A DNA stretch of 64,000 nt from NCBI GenBank assembly GCA_035709005.1, contig DASTFB010000077.1, forward strand, positions 23,102 through 87,101, in the 5' to 3' direction. Made by a program: the position numbers and the translations under genes. This document shows, one piece after another, positions 37,818-45,773 of the stretch. Position 1 is the stretch's first letter; every line of letters starts with the position of its first letter. Under the pieces are notes generated by a model, which saw only the letters and a program-made list of their open reading frames with translations, did not search any database and was not told where the DNA came from. Source of the DNA: Candidatus Methylomirabilota bacterium. Its GTDB lineage: Bacteria; Methylomirabilota; Methylomirabilia; Rokubacteriales; CSP1-6.

Positions 37818-38534
37818 ATGGCACGAGCCGACGCGGGCGCGTCCCGTCACCCGGAACGGCATCACACCGGTCGGAGCGGCTGGCTGCGCGCCGGAGTGCT
37901 GGGCGCCAACGATGGGCTGATCTCCACGAGCAGCCTGCTGGTCGGCGTGGCGGCAGCGCAGGCGGCGCGCGAGCCGCTGCTGATCACCGGGCTGGCCGGG
38001 CTGTTGTCGGGCGCCCTGTCGATGGCAGCGGGCGAATACGTGTCGGTCAGCTCCCAGGCCGACACCGAGCGCGCCGACCTCGAACAGGAGGCCCGCGAGC
38101 TGGCCACCCAGCCCGGCGCCGAGCGCGCCGAGCTGGCCGCGATCTACGTTCGGCGCGGGCTGGCGCCCGAGCTGGCCGCACAGGTCGCCGAGCAGCTGTC
38201 GGCTCACGATGCGCTGGCCGCCCACGCGCGTGACGAGCTGGGCATCTCCCGGGCCACGCGGGCGCGGCCGATTCAGGCCGCGCTGGCCTCGGCGGTGGCC
38301 TTTTCCCTGGGCGCGGCGGCGCCGGTGCTGATCGTGCTGCTGCTGCCGGTTGGATTTCTGGTGCCGGCGATCTCGGCCTCCACGCTGGTGCTGCTGGCGG
38401 TGCTCGGCGCCGTCGCTGCCCGGCTGGGCGGCGCCCCCCGGCTGAAAGGAAGTCTGCGGGTGGCGTTCTGGGGCGCCGCCGCGATGATCGTCACAGGAAT
38501 GGTCGGGCGGCTCTTCGACTCGAGCGGCGGCTAG
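37818..38534 (+). CDS. VIT1/CCC1-family iron/manganese transporter
   Basis: 238-residue membrane protein with five predicted helices. The family start LRAGVLGANDGLISTSSLLVG, the second helix ALSMAAGEYVSVSSQ, and a short cytoplasmic helical insert (RADLEQEARELA to LAAHARDELGI) are typical; relatives take Fe(II) or Mn(II) out of the cytosol in exchange for protons. Shine-Dalgarno CAGGAGG precedes the ATG. It diverges from the cupin gene by 113 nt. Confidence 0.93.
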   Translation: MARADAGASRHPERHHTGRSGWLRAGVLGANDGLISTSSLLVGVAAAQAAREPLLITGLAGLLSGALSMAAGEYVSVSSQADTERADLEQEARELATQPGAERAELAAIYVRRGLAPELAAQVAEQLSAHDALAAHARDELGISRATRARPIQAALASAVAFSLGAAAPVLIVLLLPVGFLVPAISASTLVLLAVLGAVAARLGGAPRLKGSLRVAFWGAAAMIVTGMVGRLFDSSGG

Positions 38535-38545
38535 CCGTCCGTGAC

Positions 38546-38582
38546 GCCCGGAGCTCGGGCTCATGGCCTCGCGATTACGAGG
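38546..38582. terminator. Two hairpins between convergent genes, possible bidirectional terminator
   Basis: Stem GCCCG/CGGGC with loop GAGCT at 38546-38560, then CCTCG/CGAGG with loop CGATTA at 38567-38582, in the 114-nt gap between convergent VIT and phosphatase genes. No T-run follows either hairpin. Confidence 0.3.
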
Positions 38583-38648
38583 GCTCGCGGGCCCGGACGT
38601 CATCGACCGACCGGTGCGTTCCACCGTCGAATGGCCGGGGCCTCCCGA

Positions 38649-39185
38649 CTACGCGCTCAACACGCTCACGGTGCCGGTGTCGAGCAGGAAGTGACGGCCC
38701 GCGGCGACCGGCCACCCCAACCACCGAGCCGCGAGCGCCCGGAGCAGATGCCCGTGACCGAACATCGCCACGTTGCCCGGCGTGGCCCGCGCCCGGGTGA
38801 TCACGCGGTCGACCCGGCGGCCCACGTCCTCCGGCCGCTCCCCGCCCGGCGCCCCGTCCGTGAACAGGAGCCACCCGGGCCTGCGCTCGTGGATCGCCGC
38901 GGTCGTCAACCCTTCGTACTCACCGTAGTTCCACTCGACGAGGTCCGGCTCCAGCTCGGCGCGGTCGCCGAGCCCGGTGAGCTCACACGTCTCACGCGCC
39001 CGCCTCAGGGGGCTCGTCAGCACGAGCGCGAACGTCTCTGCGGCCAGAATGGGAGCGAGGCCTTTCGCGACTCGACGCCCGGTCACCGTCAGCGGCAGGT
39101 CGGTCAGCCCCGTGTGCTGCCCGGTCCGGCTCCATTCCGCCTCGCCGTGGCGGATCAGCCATACCTCGATGGTGGTCCTGCCCAT
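38649..39185 (-). CDS. Histidine phosphatase superfamily (phosphoglycerate-mutase-like) protein
   Basis: 178 residues with the RHG motif VWLIRHGEAEWS, the second Arg and Glu in LTSPLRRARETCELTGLG and VEWNYGEYEG, and the second catalytic His in VAMFGHGHLLRALAARWLG. Likely cytoplasmic phosphatase of small phosphate esters such as alpha-ribazole phosphate or sugar phosphates. I take ATG 39185 (MGRTTIEVWLIRH); an ATG at 39233 would add 16 residues. Function beyond the superfamily is not shown. Confidence 0.87.
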   Translation of the reverse strand: MGRTTIEVWLIRHGEAEWSRTGQHTGLTDLPLTVTGRRVAKGLAPILAAETFALVLTSPLRRARETCELTGLGDRAELEPDLVEWNYGEYEGLTTAAIHERRPGWLLFTDGAPGGERPEDVGRRVDRVITRARATPGNVAMFGHGHLLRALAARWLGWPVAAGRHFLLDTGTVSVLSA

Positions 39186-39341
39186 CTCCACCGTCCTCGC
39201 AGGTTCGCCCGCCGGCTTCTGGCTCGCCGTCATTGTCCCACGAGGTCTGCGAGACGCCGGATGTCCGGCCGCCAGATGCGTTGTCATCGGCACGGTGGTT
39301 GCACGCCCCCATGCCGCGCGCGTGGCGCCGGAGGTGCCGAC

Positions 39342-39962
39342 ATGGAACAGACGGCGAGCAGCTACGGTCGGACGGCGTGGGGCCCGGGCAGGGACGCGGA
39401 CCTGCTGGCCAGGAACTGGTGGGCCGTCGTGCTGCGGGGGGTCGCCGGGATCATCTTCGGCATCGTCGCACTGGTCCTGCCGGCGGCCACCATCGCGGCG
39501 CTCGTCCTGCTGTTCGGCGCCTACGCGCTGGTGGACGGCATCTTCAACATCGTCGCCGCGGTGACCGGACGCACCGGCGAGCGCCCCTGGTGGACCCTGC
39601 TCCTGGCGGGCCTCGTCGGCATCGGCGCCGGCCTGGCGACCTTCTTCCTGCCCGGGCTGACCGCGCTCACGCTGCTCTACGTCATCGCGGCCTGGGCCAT
39701 CGTGATCGGTGTGCTCGAGATCGCGGCGGCGGTGCGGTTGCGCCGGGTCATCACGAACGAGTGGTGGCTGGGGCTCGGCGGGGCGCTGTCCATCGTCTTC
39801 GGCGTCTTGATCATGCTCGCCCCCGGGGCCGGGGCGCTGGCCATGGTGCTCTGGATCGGCGCATTCGCGGTGGTCTACGGCATCGCGCTGGTCGTGCTCG
39901 GCCTGCGACTGCGCGGACGGCGTACCGGGTCGCGCAGGGAAACGGTCCACCGCGCCGCCTGA
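39342..39962 (+). CDS. HdeD-family (DUF308) integral membrane protein
   Basis: 206 residues with six helices and the internal repeat of the HdeD family (VLRGVAGIIFGIVALVLPAAT, then WWLGLGGALSIVFGVLIMLAP). E. coli HdeD is tied to acid resistance; in other bacteria its role is unknown. GGAGGTG Shine-Dalgarno before ATG 39342. It lies alone on the plus strand, divergent from the phosphatase. Confidence 0.88.
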   Translation: MEQTASSYGRTAWGPGRDADLLARNWWAVVLRGVAGIIFGIVALVLPAATIAALVLLFGAYALVDGIFNIVAAVTGRTGERPWWTLLLAGLVGIGAGLATFFLPGLTALTLLYVIAAWAIVIGVLEIAAAVRLRRVITNEWWLGLGGALSIVFGVLIMLAPGAGALAMVLWIGAFAVVYGIALVVLGLRLRGRRTGSRRETVHRAA

Positions 39963-39987
39963 CGCGCTCGGGCTGACTGCGGCCCCG

Positions 39988-40068
39988 CTGACCTCGTTCG
40001 CTCCGACCTCGTTCGCGTTCATCCTCGGCATCGTGCCGCTCGTCATCGCCAGCGGGGCCGGGCCGGCG
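39988..40068 (+). pseudogene. Short remnant of an RND efflux transporter
   Basis: In the 260-nt gap before the SDR gene, one frame reads TSFAFILGIVPLVIASGAG, which matches a conserved membrane segment of AcrB/MexB-like RND pumps. A duplicated ACCTCGTTCGC precedes it. There is no start, and sequence on both sides gives no RND protein, so it looks like a decayed piece of an old gene. Confidence 0.5.
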
Positions 40069-40100
40069 GCGCGGCGTCGGCGGGGAGGTCGAGGCGGTCC

Positions 40101-40135
40101 GGCAATGAAAGGCGGCGGGGCCGCCTATCATTGCC
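40101..40135 (+). repeat. Long intergenic inverted repeat upstream of the SDR gene
   Basis: Arms GGCAATGA and TCATTGCC, then after an A/A mismatch AGGCGGC and GCCGCCT, around a GGG loop, giving 15 bp paired. It lies 88 nt before ATG 40223. It has no T-run, so terminator or regulator binding site are both possible. Confidence 0.55.
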
Positions 40136-40222
40136 GCGGGCCCTGTTGTATTGTCGTCCGGCGCCGCCCGGCGCCGGTCGGGCGCCGCGGACGCAGCCCA
40201 CGGACAACGCGCGAGGAAGCCC

Positions 40223-41122
40223 ATGAAGCTGCTGGACGGCAAGGTGGCGGTGGTGACGGGCGGGGGGACGGGCATCGGGCGCGCGGTGTCACTCGGTCTG
40301 GCGGCGGCAGGCGCGCGGGTCGTGGTCAACGACTACGGCGTCAGCGTGGACGGCCGCGATCCCTCCAGCGCGCCGGCCAATCAAGTCGTGGACGAGATCG
40401 TGAAGGCCGGGGGCCAGGCGATCGCCAGCCCGGAGAGCGTGGCCACGATGGCCGGCGGCCGGAACGTCATCGACCTCGCGCTCAAGGAGTTCGGCGACCT
40501 CCACATCCTCGTCTGCTGCGCGGGGATCCTGCGCGAGCGGATGATCTTCAACATGACCGAGGACGAATGGGACGCGGTCATCGCCGTCCATCTCAAGGGC
40601 CACTTCACGGTCATGCAGCCGGCCACGGCTCACATGCGCCAGAAGAAGACCGGCTCCATCACGACCTTCACGTCCGCGGCCGGTCTCGAGGGCTCCCCCG
40701 GTCAGCCGAACTACTCGGCGGCCAAAGAAGGGATCGTGGGTCTCACACGCTCCACGGCCCTCGCCATGGCCCGTTACGGGGTCCGCTGCAACGCGATCTC
40801 GCCCACCGCCGACACCCGGATGACCCGCCGGCTGCCCGACGATCGGCGCGCCGCGTCCACCGCCACCCCTCCCGAAGCGATCGCTCCGGTGGCGGTGTTT
40901 CTCGCCAGCGATCGCGCCGCCCACATCACGGGGCAGGTCGTCGGCGTGCGCGGCAACGAGGTGACGATCATGTCCCATCCGGCCCCCGTCCGTACGGTGA
41001 CCAGCGCCGAGACCTGGACGGGCGAGCGCCTGGCCGAGGTGTGGGATCGGGCGCTCGGCCAGGACCGCCTGCGCCGCCTCGACGCGCTGGGCATCGCGTG
41101 GCCGCCGGTGCCGCCGGCGTGA
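40223..41122 (+). CDS. Short-chain dehydrogenase/reductase, 3-hydroxyacyl-CoA-type
   Basis: 299-residue SDR. Cofactor motif TGGGTGIG at 12-19, catalytic Ser151, Tyr164 and Lys168 (YSAAK), plus NDYG after beta-2, which favours NAD. The long C-terminal tail after about 250 is typical of the peroxisomal MFE-2/HSD17B4-like SDRs that oxidise 3-hydroxyacyl-CoA. It opens a plus-strand run SDR, crotonase, DUF35, thiolase that reads as a beta-oxidation-like set. GAGGAAG precedes the ATG. Confidence 0.9.
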   Translation: MKLLDGKVAVVTGGGTGIGRAVSLGLAAAGARVVVNDYGVSVDGRDPSSAPANQVVDEIVKAGGQAIASPESVATMAGGRNVIDLALKEFGDLHILVCCAGILRERMIFNMTEDEWDAVIAVHLKGHFTVMQPATAHMRQKKTGSITTFTSAAGLEGSPGQPNYSAAKEGIVGLTRSTALAMARYGVRCNAISPTADTRMTRRLPDDRRAASTATPPEAIAPVAVFLASDRAAHITGQVVGVRGNEVTIMSHPAPVRTVTSAETWTGERLAEVWDRALGQDRLRRLDALGIAWPPVPPA

Positions 41123-41144
41123 CGCGCCGGCAGGAGGCCTGCCC

Positions 41145-41939
41145 ATGACGTACAAGTGCCTGCTCTACGAGGTGAAGGACGGCGTCGCCACCCTCACCCT
41201 CAACCGCCCCGATCGCCTCAACGCGCTCGGCGATACGCTGCGGGAGGATCTGCTCGACGCGGTCACGCGCACCGCCGCCAACCCCGACGTCCGCGTGATG
41301 GTGCTCACCGGCGCCGGCAAGGGCTTCTGCGCCGGCGGCGACGTCAAGGCCATGGACGAGGGCCGACAAGCCGGGCGCGAGCGGCCGGTGCTGGACAAGA
41401 TCGCGCCCTCGCGCGACCGCACGCTGCTGGCCATGCGTGACGCGCCCCAGCCGATCATTGCCGCCATCAACGGAGCGGCGGCCGGGGCCGGCATGAACCT
41501 GGCCCTGGCCTGCGACCTGCGTATCGCGTCGACGGCCGCGAAGTTCTCGCAAGCCTTCGTCAAGCGCGGGCTCCACCCGGACTGGGGCGGGACGTATTTC
41601 CTGCCCCGCGCGGTGGGCATGGCCAAGGCCTGCGAGCTGATCTTCACGGGCGATCTGATCGACGCGCAGGAGGCCCTGCGGCTCGGCCTGGTCGGCCGGG
41701 TGGTGGCGCCGGAGGAGCTGATCCCCGCTGCCGACGAGCTCGCCCGCAAGATCGCCGCCGGGCCGCCCCTGGCCATCCGGCTGGCCAAGCGCGCGCTCTA
41801 TCACAACGCGGACTGCGACCTGCGCCAGGCCCTGGAGTTCGAGACCTTCGCCCAGAACATCTGTCAGGACACCGAGGACGCTCGGGAGGGCGTGCGCGCC
41901 TTCGTGGAGAAACGCGCCCCCGTCTTCCGCGGGCGCTGA
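41145..41939 (+). CDS. Enoyl-CoA hydratase/isomerase (crotonase), PaaG-like
   Basis: 264-residue crotonase with oxyanion-hole sequences GKGFCAGGDVKAMDEG and GAAAGAGMNLALACDLRIAS. The acid residue typical of PaaG (SQAFVKRGLHPDWGGTYFLPR) is present, so isomerisation of an epoxy- or enoyl-CoA is possible. AGGAGG Shine-Dalgarno. Unlike the crotonase at 20550, its active-site layout is a known functional type. It lies between the SDR and DUF35/thiolase genes. Confidence 0.93.
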   Translation: MTYKCLLYEVKDGVATLTLNRPDRLNALGDTLREDLLDAVTRTAANPDVRVMVLTGAGKGFCAGGDVKAMDEGRQAGRERPVLDKIAPSRDRTLLAMRDAPQPIIAAINGAAAGAGMNLALACDLRIASTAAKFSQAFVKRGLHPDWGGTYFLPRAVGMAKACELIFTGDLIDAQEALRLGLVGRVVAPEELIPAADELARKIAAGPPLAIRLAKRALYHNADCDLRQALEFETFAQNICQDTEDAREGVRAFVEKRAPVFRGR

Positions 41940-41961
41940 CCGACCGAGAGCGAGGCCCCCC

Positions 41962-42399
41962 ATGGAGCTCGACCGCCCCCTGCCCCAGCCGATGACGCCT
42001 GAAGCCAAGCCCTACTGGGAGGGCGCCCGCCACGGCAAGCTGATGATTCCGAAGTGCCGCGCGTGCGGAAGGGCGTTCATGTACCCGCGCGTGCTGTGCC
42101 CGTTCTGCGCTTCTCGCGAGATCGACTGGATCCAGGCCAGCGGCCGCGGACGCCTCTATTCGTTCGAGATCGCCCACCAGATCCTCAACAAGGCCTTCAA
42201 GGTCAAGACCCCCGTGGTCCTGGCCATGGTGGAGCTGGAGGAGGGGCCGCGCCTGCTCACCAACCTGGTGGACGTCGAGCCCGATCCCACGAAGCTCCGG
42301 TGCGACATGCCGGTCGAGGTCGTCTTCGCGAAGCTCACGGACCAGGTGAGCCTGCCGATGTTCCGGCCGGCGAGGGCGGCGGCGGGAGGGGCGCTCTGA
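41962..42399 (+). CDS. DUF35 OB-fold protein with zinc ribbon
   Basis: 145 residues. N-terminal zinc ribbon with Cys32, Cys35, Cys46 and Cys49, then an OB-fold (GRLYSFEIAHQ, VKTPVVLAMVELEEGPRLL). Such proteins bind and complement thiolase-like partners or acyl-CoA substrates in archaea and bacteria. Its stop overlaps the start of the thiolase gene by one base (TGATG), supporting a complex between the two products. Confidence 0.92.
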   Translation: MELDRPLPQPMTPEAKPYWEGARHGKLMIPKCRACGRAFMYPRVLCPFCASREIDWIQASGRGRLYSFEIAHQILNKAFKVKTPVVLAMVELEEGPRLLTNLVDVEPDPTKLRCDMPVEVVFAKLTDQVSLPMFRPARAAAGGAL

Positions 42400-43559
42400 T
42401 GGACGTGGCCCGGATGCGCGAGCTCAGAAACTCGACCTGCATCGTGGGTGTGGACGAGAGCGACGAGATCGGCACACTGCCCGGCAAGAGCCAGCTCACG
42501 CTCCACGTGGAAGCCATCCACAACGCCGTCCGCGACGCCGGCCTCAAGGTCAGCGACATCGACGGCGTCTTCACGGCCGGCCAGCACTCACCCGCCACCA
42601 TCGCCGAGGCCATCGGGGTGACTCCCCGCTACGTCGACGGCACCACGGTGGGCGGCTGTTCCTTCATCATCATGGTGGGCCACGCCATGCTGGCCCTGCA
42701 CCACGGGCTGTGCGACGTGGCCGTCATCTCGCACGGCGAATCCGGCCGCTCCGGCGTGGGCGTCTCCCCGCGCCGCGATACCGCCCTGCCCGGTCAGTAC
42801 GAGCTGCCCTACGGCTTCGGCGGCGCGCCGACCTACTTCGGGCTGATCACCACGCGCCACATGCACGAATACGGCACGACCCTGGAGCAGTGGGCGCAGG
42901 TGGCCGTCTCCACCCGCCAGTGGGCCGCCCTCAACCCCAAGGCCCGCAATCGCGAGCCCATCACCGTGCAGGACGTGCTGAATTCCCGGCCCGTGGTCTG
43001 GCCCTTCAACATCCTGAACATCTGCCTGGTCACCGACGCCGGCGGCGCCGTGGTGATGACCCGGGCCGATCGCGCCCGGGACACCGCCAAGAAGCCCGTC
43101 TACGTCCGGGGCGCCGGCGAGGGCGCCGAGCACGTCATGCTCACCCAGATGCGGAACCTCACGTTCAGCGAGGCCACGCGACTCGCCGGTGAGAAGGCCT
43201 TCGCCATGGCCGGCGTGGGGCCCCGCGATTTCGACCACCTGATGTTCTACGACGCCTTCACCTCGGGGCCGCCGATCATGCTGGAGTCCCTGGGGTTCTG
43301 CAAACCCGGCGAGGGCGTGCACTATTTCGAGCCGGGCCGGTCGACGCCGGGGGGCAGCCTGCCGATCAACACCAACGGCGGCGGCCTCTCCTACACCCAC
43401 AGCGGCATGTACGGCATCTTCCCGATCATCGAGTCGGTGCGCCAGCTCCGCGGCGAGTGCGGTCCGCGGCAGGTGCCCAAGGTGAAGCTCTCGCTCGTCA
43501 ACGGCATGGGCGGCATGCTCTCGGCCGCGGGCACTCTCGTACTGTCGAGCGAACGCTAG
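42399..43559 (+). CDS. Thiolase-superfamily protein (SCP2/lipid-transfer thiolase type)
   Basis: 386-residue thiolase fold (with the C-terminal NTNGGGLSYTHSGMYG and NGMGGMLSAAGT motifs). The Cys in GGCSFI (about residue 87) may be the nucleophile; the second thiolase Cys is not plain. DUF35-linked thiolases like this one act in steroid side-chain or acetoacetyl-CoA chemistry. Start ATG overlaps the DUF35 stop. The SDR, crotonase, DUF35 and thiolase genes together could degrade a CoA-linked side chain. Confidence 0.9.
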   Translation: MDVARMRELRNSTCIVGVDESDEIGTLPGKSQLTLHVEAIHNAVRDAGLKVSDIDGVFTAGQHSPATIAEAIGVTPRYVDGTTVGGCSFIIMVGHAMLALHHGLCDVAVISHGESGRSGVGVSPRRDTALPGQYELPYGFGGAPTYFGLITTRHMHEYGTTLEQWAQVAVSTRQWAALNPKARNREPITVQDVLNSRPVVWPFNILNICLVTDAGGAVVMTRADRARDTAKKPVYVRGAGEGAEHVMLTQMRNLTFSEATRLAGEKAFAMAGVGPRDFDHLMFYDAFTSGPPIMLESLGFCKPGEGVHYFEPGRSTPGGSLPINTNGGGLSYTHSGMYGIFPIIESVRQLRGECGPRQVPKVKLSLVNGMGGMLSAAGTLVLSSER

Positions 43560-43582
43560 GGCGGGAGCACCCCCCGGATATC

Positions 43583-44114
43583 ATGCGGCCCATGGTCCTG
43601 TGGGTCGCCTTCTTGTTGATCATGGCCTCGGCGCCACCGGCGGGGGCCGGCATCGTGGTCCATATCGCCGACAGCGCAGATCCCGATACCTCGTTTCTGG
43701 GTGGAAACCAAGAGCAATCATGCGCTGATTCATGGCAGCTCCGTACAGAACATCGACGAGCGGTTCGTACGCCCGGGAGAGACAGCAAACATCTCCGTGC
43801 TGGCACTCAATCGGGCCAGCTGATCGCTCACACGGAGAAGACTCTGCCTCAGACAACCTACGGCGACACATGGATCGAGGAGCGCCGACAGAAAGATCCG
43901 GTTTATGCGCGGAAACTGGACCAGCGAGAACAACAGCACCTCAAGGAGCTGCGGGATCTGCTCTCGGAGATCAAGGCGCTGCTGGCGCTCGGTACGGAAG
44001 AGCGTCTACGGCTGCGATCCTTGCAGGCGAAGCACCCGGCCGGAGAAGACCCGCCAATGGGTCAGCAGCCGCCACGACCGAGGCGAATGGGTCATCCAGC
44101 TGCCGGGCAAATGA
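43583..44114 (+). pseudogene. Decayed secreted protein gene with frameshifts in an AT-richer patch
   Basis: Starts ATG 43583 with a signal peptide (MVLWVAFLLIMASAPPAGA, then GIVVHIADSADPDT). The coding frame then moves: one frame gives RFWVETKSNHALIHGSS and ends at TGA 43821-43823, the first frame resumes with a coiled-coil stretch (ARKLDQREQQHLKELRDLL), and the last part (RQWVSSRHDRGEWVIQLPGK) ends at TGA 44112-44114. Segments 2 and 4 share a frame. Codon third positions are less G/C-rich than in neighbours, suggesting transfer or relaxation. I know no family for it. Sequencing error is possible but three shifts in 500 nt point to decay. Confidence 0.6.
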
Positions 44115-44171
44115 CCGGATCGGGCCACGTCCCGGACGGAGTCGGGCGCCTGCGTCCGCCTACGCCCTGCC

Positions 44172-44864
44172 CTACGGCGGGCCGAAGACCAGGAAGTACT
44201 GGTAGGGCAGGAACGAGTGCTCGGTGAGCAGGCCATAGCCGGCCTGGCCCATCTCCTCCTTCACGGAGGCGACCGGGATACGGGCGTGGCGCGGCGGGCC
44301 CTCGGGGGCGTCCGGTAGAAAATCGATGATAGCCACGCGCCCACCCGGGCGCAGGCCCTGGCGAAGGCGGCCGAAGTAGCCGGGACGCTCGGCGATGTGG
44401 TGATAGGTGTTCACGAGGAGCACCACGTCGACGGGCTGGGGCAGCCGCGGGTCGTGCGGGGCCGCCTGGACGGCCGTGACGTTGGCGAGCCCTTCGCGGC
44501 GCGCGCGCTCGGCCAGGTGTTTCACCATGTCGGGCTCGAGGTCGACGCCGTAGACGTGGCCGCGTGGTACCGCTCGCGCCAGCCGCACGGCAAAATAGCC
44601 GGTGCCCGAGCCGATATCGGCCACGAGCGCGTCCGACGCCAGTGCGAGGGCCCGGATCACCTCGTCGGGCTTCTGCCAGGCGTCCCGCGCCGGGTCGTCG
44701 AACATCCGCGCCCAGCGCTCGGCATTCTGGAACTGATGCTGATGGTGCCCGGCGTCGTCGCGCCCGGCGCACCCGGCGGCGAGCAGGACGACCAGGGCCA
44801 GTACCCCTGCGGCCCAGAGCGCGCGCTCGGGCGTGGGCCTCGCCGGGTATGGCCCGATCCGCAT
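44172..44864 (-). CDS. Lipoprotein-anchored SAM-dependent methyltransferase
   Basis: 230 residues. Signal peptide with lipobox LAAGC (Cys32), then a class I methyltransferase fold: motif I VADIGSGTGYFAVRLARAV at about 81-99, GVDLEPDMVKHLAERA, and VLLVNTYHHIAERPGYFGRL. A methyltransferase outside the cytoplasm would lack SAM, so either the export signal is functional with an unusual role or the lipobox-like segment is a membrane anchor. ATG 44864 is the only start that includes the hydrophobic stretch. Confidence 0.85.
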   Translation of the reverse strand: MRIGPYPARPTPERALWAAGVLALVVLLAAGCAGRDDAGHHQHQFQNAERWARMFDDPARDAWQKPDEVIRALALASDALVADIGSGTGYFAVRLARAVPRGHVYGVDLEPDMVKHLAERARREGLANVTAVQAAPHDPRLPQPVDVVLLVNTYHHIAERPGYFGRLRQGLRPGGRVAIIDFLPDAPEGPPRHARIPVASVKEEMGQAGYGLLTEHSFLPYQYFLVFGPP

Positions 44865-45008
44865 GTCCCCAGCATACCGCGGGCCCACACCGAGCGCTGG
44901 GCCTCGGCCCGGAGCAGCGCCCCCGCCAGGACGACAGCGTGACGGCGCGCAGGCGCGAGCCCTGCTCGCCCGCATGAGCGCCGGCAGGGACGTTCCAAGA
45001 CGCTCGCA

Positions 45009-45209
45009 ATGCAGGGACGTATGGCTGATGTCGCGACACTGATCCTGCGTCTGGCCGTGTGCGGTCTGCTGGCCGGTCACGGCTTTCAGAAGCTCTTCGG
45101 CTGGTTCGGCGGTCCCGGTCTGAAAGGGACTGCGGGATGGCTCGAGTCGATCGGCCTGAAGCCCGACCACCGGTGGGCGCCCGTCGCGGGCCCGTCCGAA
45201 TTCGGCGGT
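45009..45209 (+). pseudogene. Truncated DoxX-family membrane protein
   Basis: Start of a DoxX protein (LRLAVCGLLAGHGFQKLFGW, GWLESIGLKPDHRWA, PSEFGG) that stops matching at SEFGG, where the usual helices 2-4 should begin. The frame continues into unrelated residues and then into the lipoprotein gene at 45297. A deletion between the two genes is the simplest reading. Confidence 0.72.
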
Positions 45210-45296
45210 GCGAGCAGGCAGCTCCGAGTCCGCTGGCACTGCGGTTGCAGCGGCATAAGAGTGCGGGATGATGGTTCAATCCCCTGGAGGAGCACC

Positions 45297-45644
45297 ATGT
45301 CGATGAAGCGGACGATACCGTATCTGGTCGCCCTATTGGCTTTGACTGCCTGTGCATCGCAACCCCGGAACGACACCGCCGGGACCACCGTGACCACCGT
45401 GCCCGCCACCACGCCAGCGCCGCAGGGCCAAGTCGTGGTGGTGGAATCCGGCAGCACCGTGCGGGGCGAGGTTCGTCACACCGTGACCGGCAAAGTGGAC
45501 GGAATCGATCGCAACGCCGGGGAGATCAGCGTCAAGGCAACGGACGGCACGAACATGCGCCTGAAGCTGCCCCCCCTGGCCACCGCCTCGATTCGGGAAG
45601 GGGACGACGTTTCCCTCAACGTCATCGTTCGGCCCCGGCCGTAA
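45297..45644 (+). CDS. Small lipoprotein with beta-rich C-terminal domain
   Basis: 115 residues. Signal peptide with lipobox LLALTAC (Cys about residue 18), a Thr/Pro/Ala linker, and a C-terminal beta domain (VRHTVTGKVDGIDRNAGEISVKATDGTNMRLKLPP, in two 20-residue halves) that resembles OB-like or SH3-like small domains. CTGGAGGAG Shine-Dalgarno precedes the ATG. No known family recognised. It follows the broken doxX piece directly. Confidence 0.82.
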   Translation: MSMKRTIPYLVALLALTACASQPRNDTAGTTVTTVPATTPAPQGQVVVVESGSTVRGEVRHTVTGKVDGIDRNAGEISVKATDGTNMRLKLPPLATASIREGDDVSLNVIVRPRP

Positions 45645-45666
45645 CCTCTCTTCCCGATCTGCCGTG

Positions 45667-45699
45667 CCCTGCCGCGACCCCGGAAAGGCCGCGGTAGGG
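45667..45699 (+). terminator. Hairpin after the lipoprotein gene
   Basis: Arms CCCTGCCGCG and CGCGGTAGGG (10 bp with one G:T pair) about 20 nt after the stop at 45644. No T-run follows, so it may act as a factor-dependent or attenuating hairpin. The rest of this 129-nt gap shows nothing else. Confidence 0.4.
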
Positions 45700-45773
45700 C
45701 GCGCGGATGCGTCCTCACCCTCCGCCACGCCGTCCGGGCTCGCGCCGCGGTGATAGACTCGCGTGGAGGTCAC

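Noticed and set aside
35251..37920. Long plus-strand frame opposite the trans-sulfuration, racemase-like and cupin genes
   Set aside because: Composition bias typical of antisense frames and no Shine-Dalgarno or known motif.
39186..39341. Small gene between phosphatase and DUF308 genes
   Set aside because: No frame with start, Shine-Dalgarno and coding bias; it holds the upstream regions of the two divergent genes.
43457..44227. Single 256-residue gene covering the decayed region, fused to the thiolase tail frame
   Set aside because: Parts of that frame have poor codon bias, and better segments lie in another frame; it also overlaps the end of the methyltransferase gene on the minus strand.
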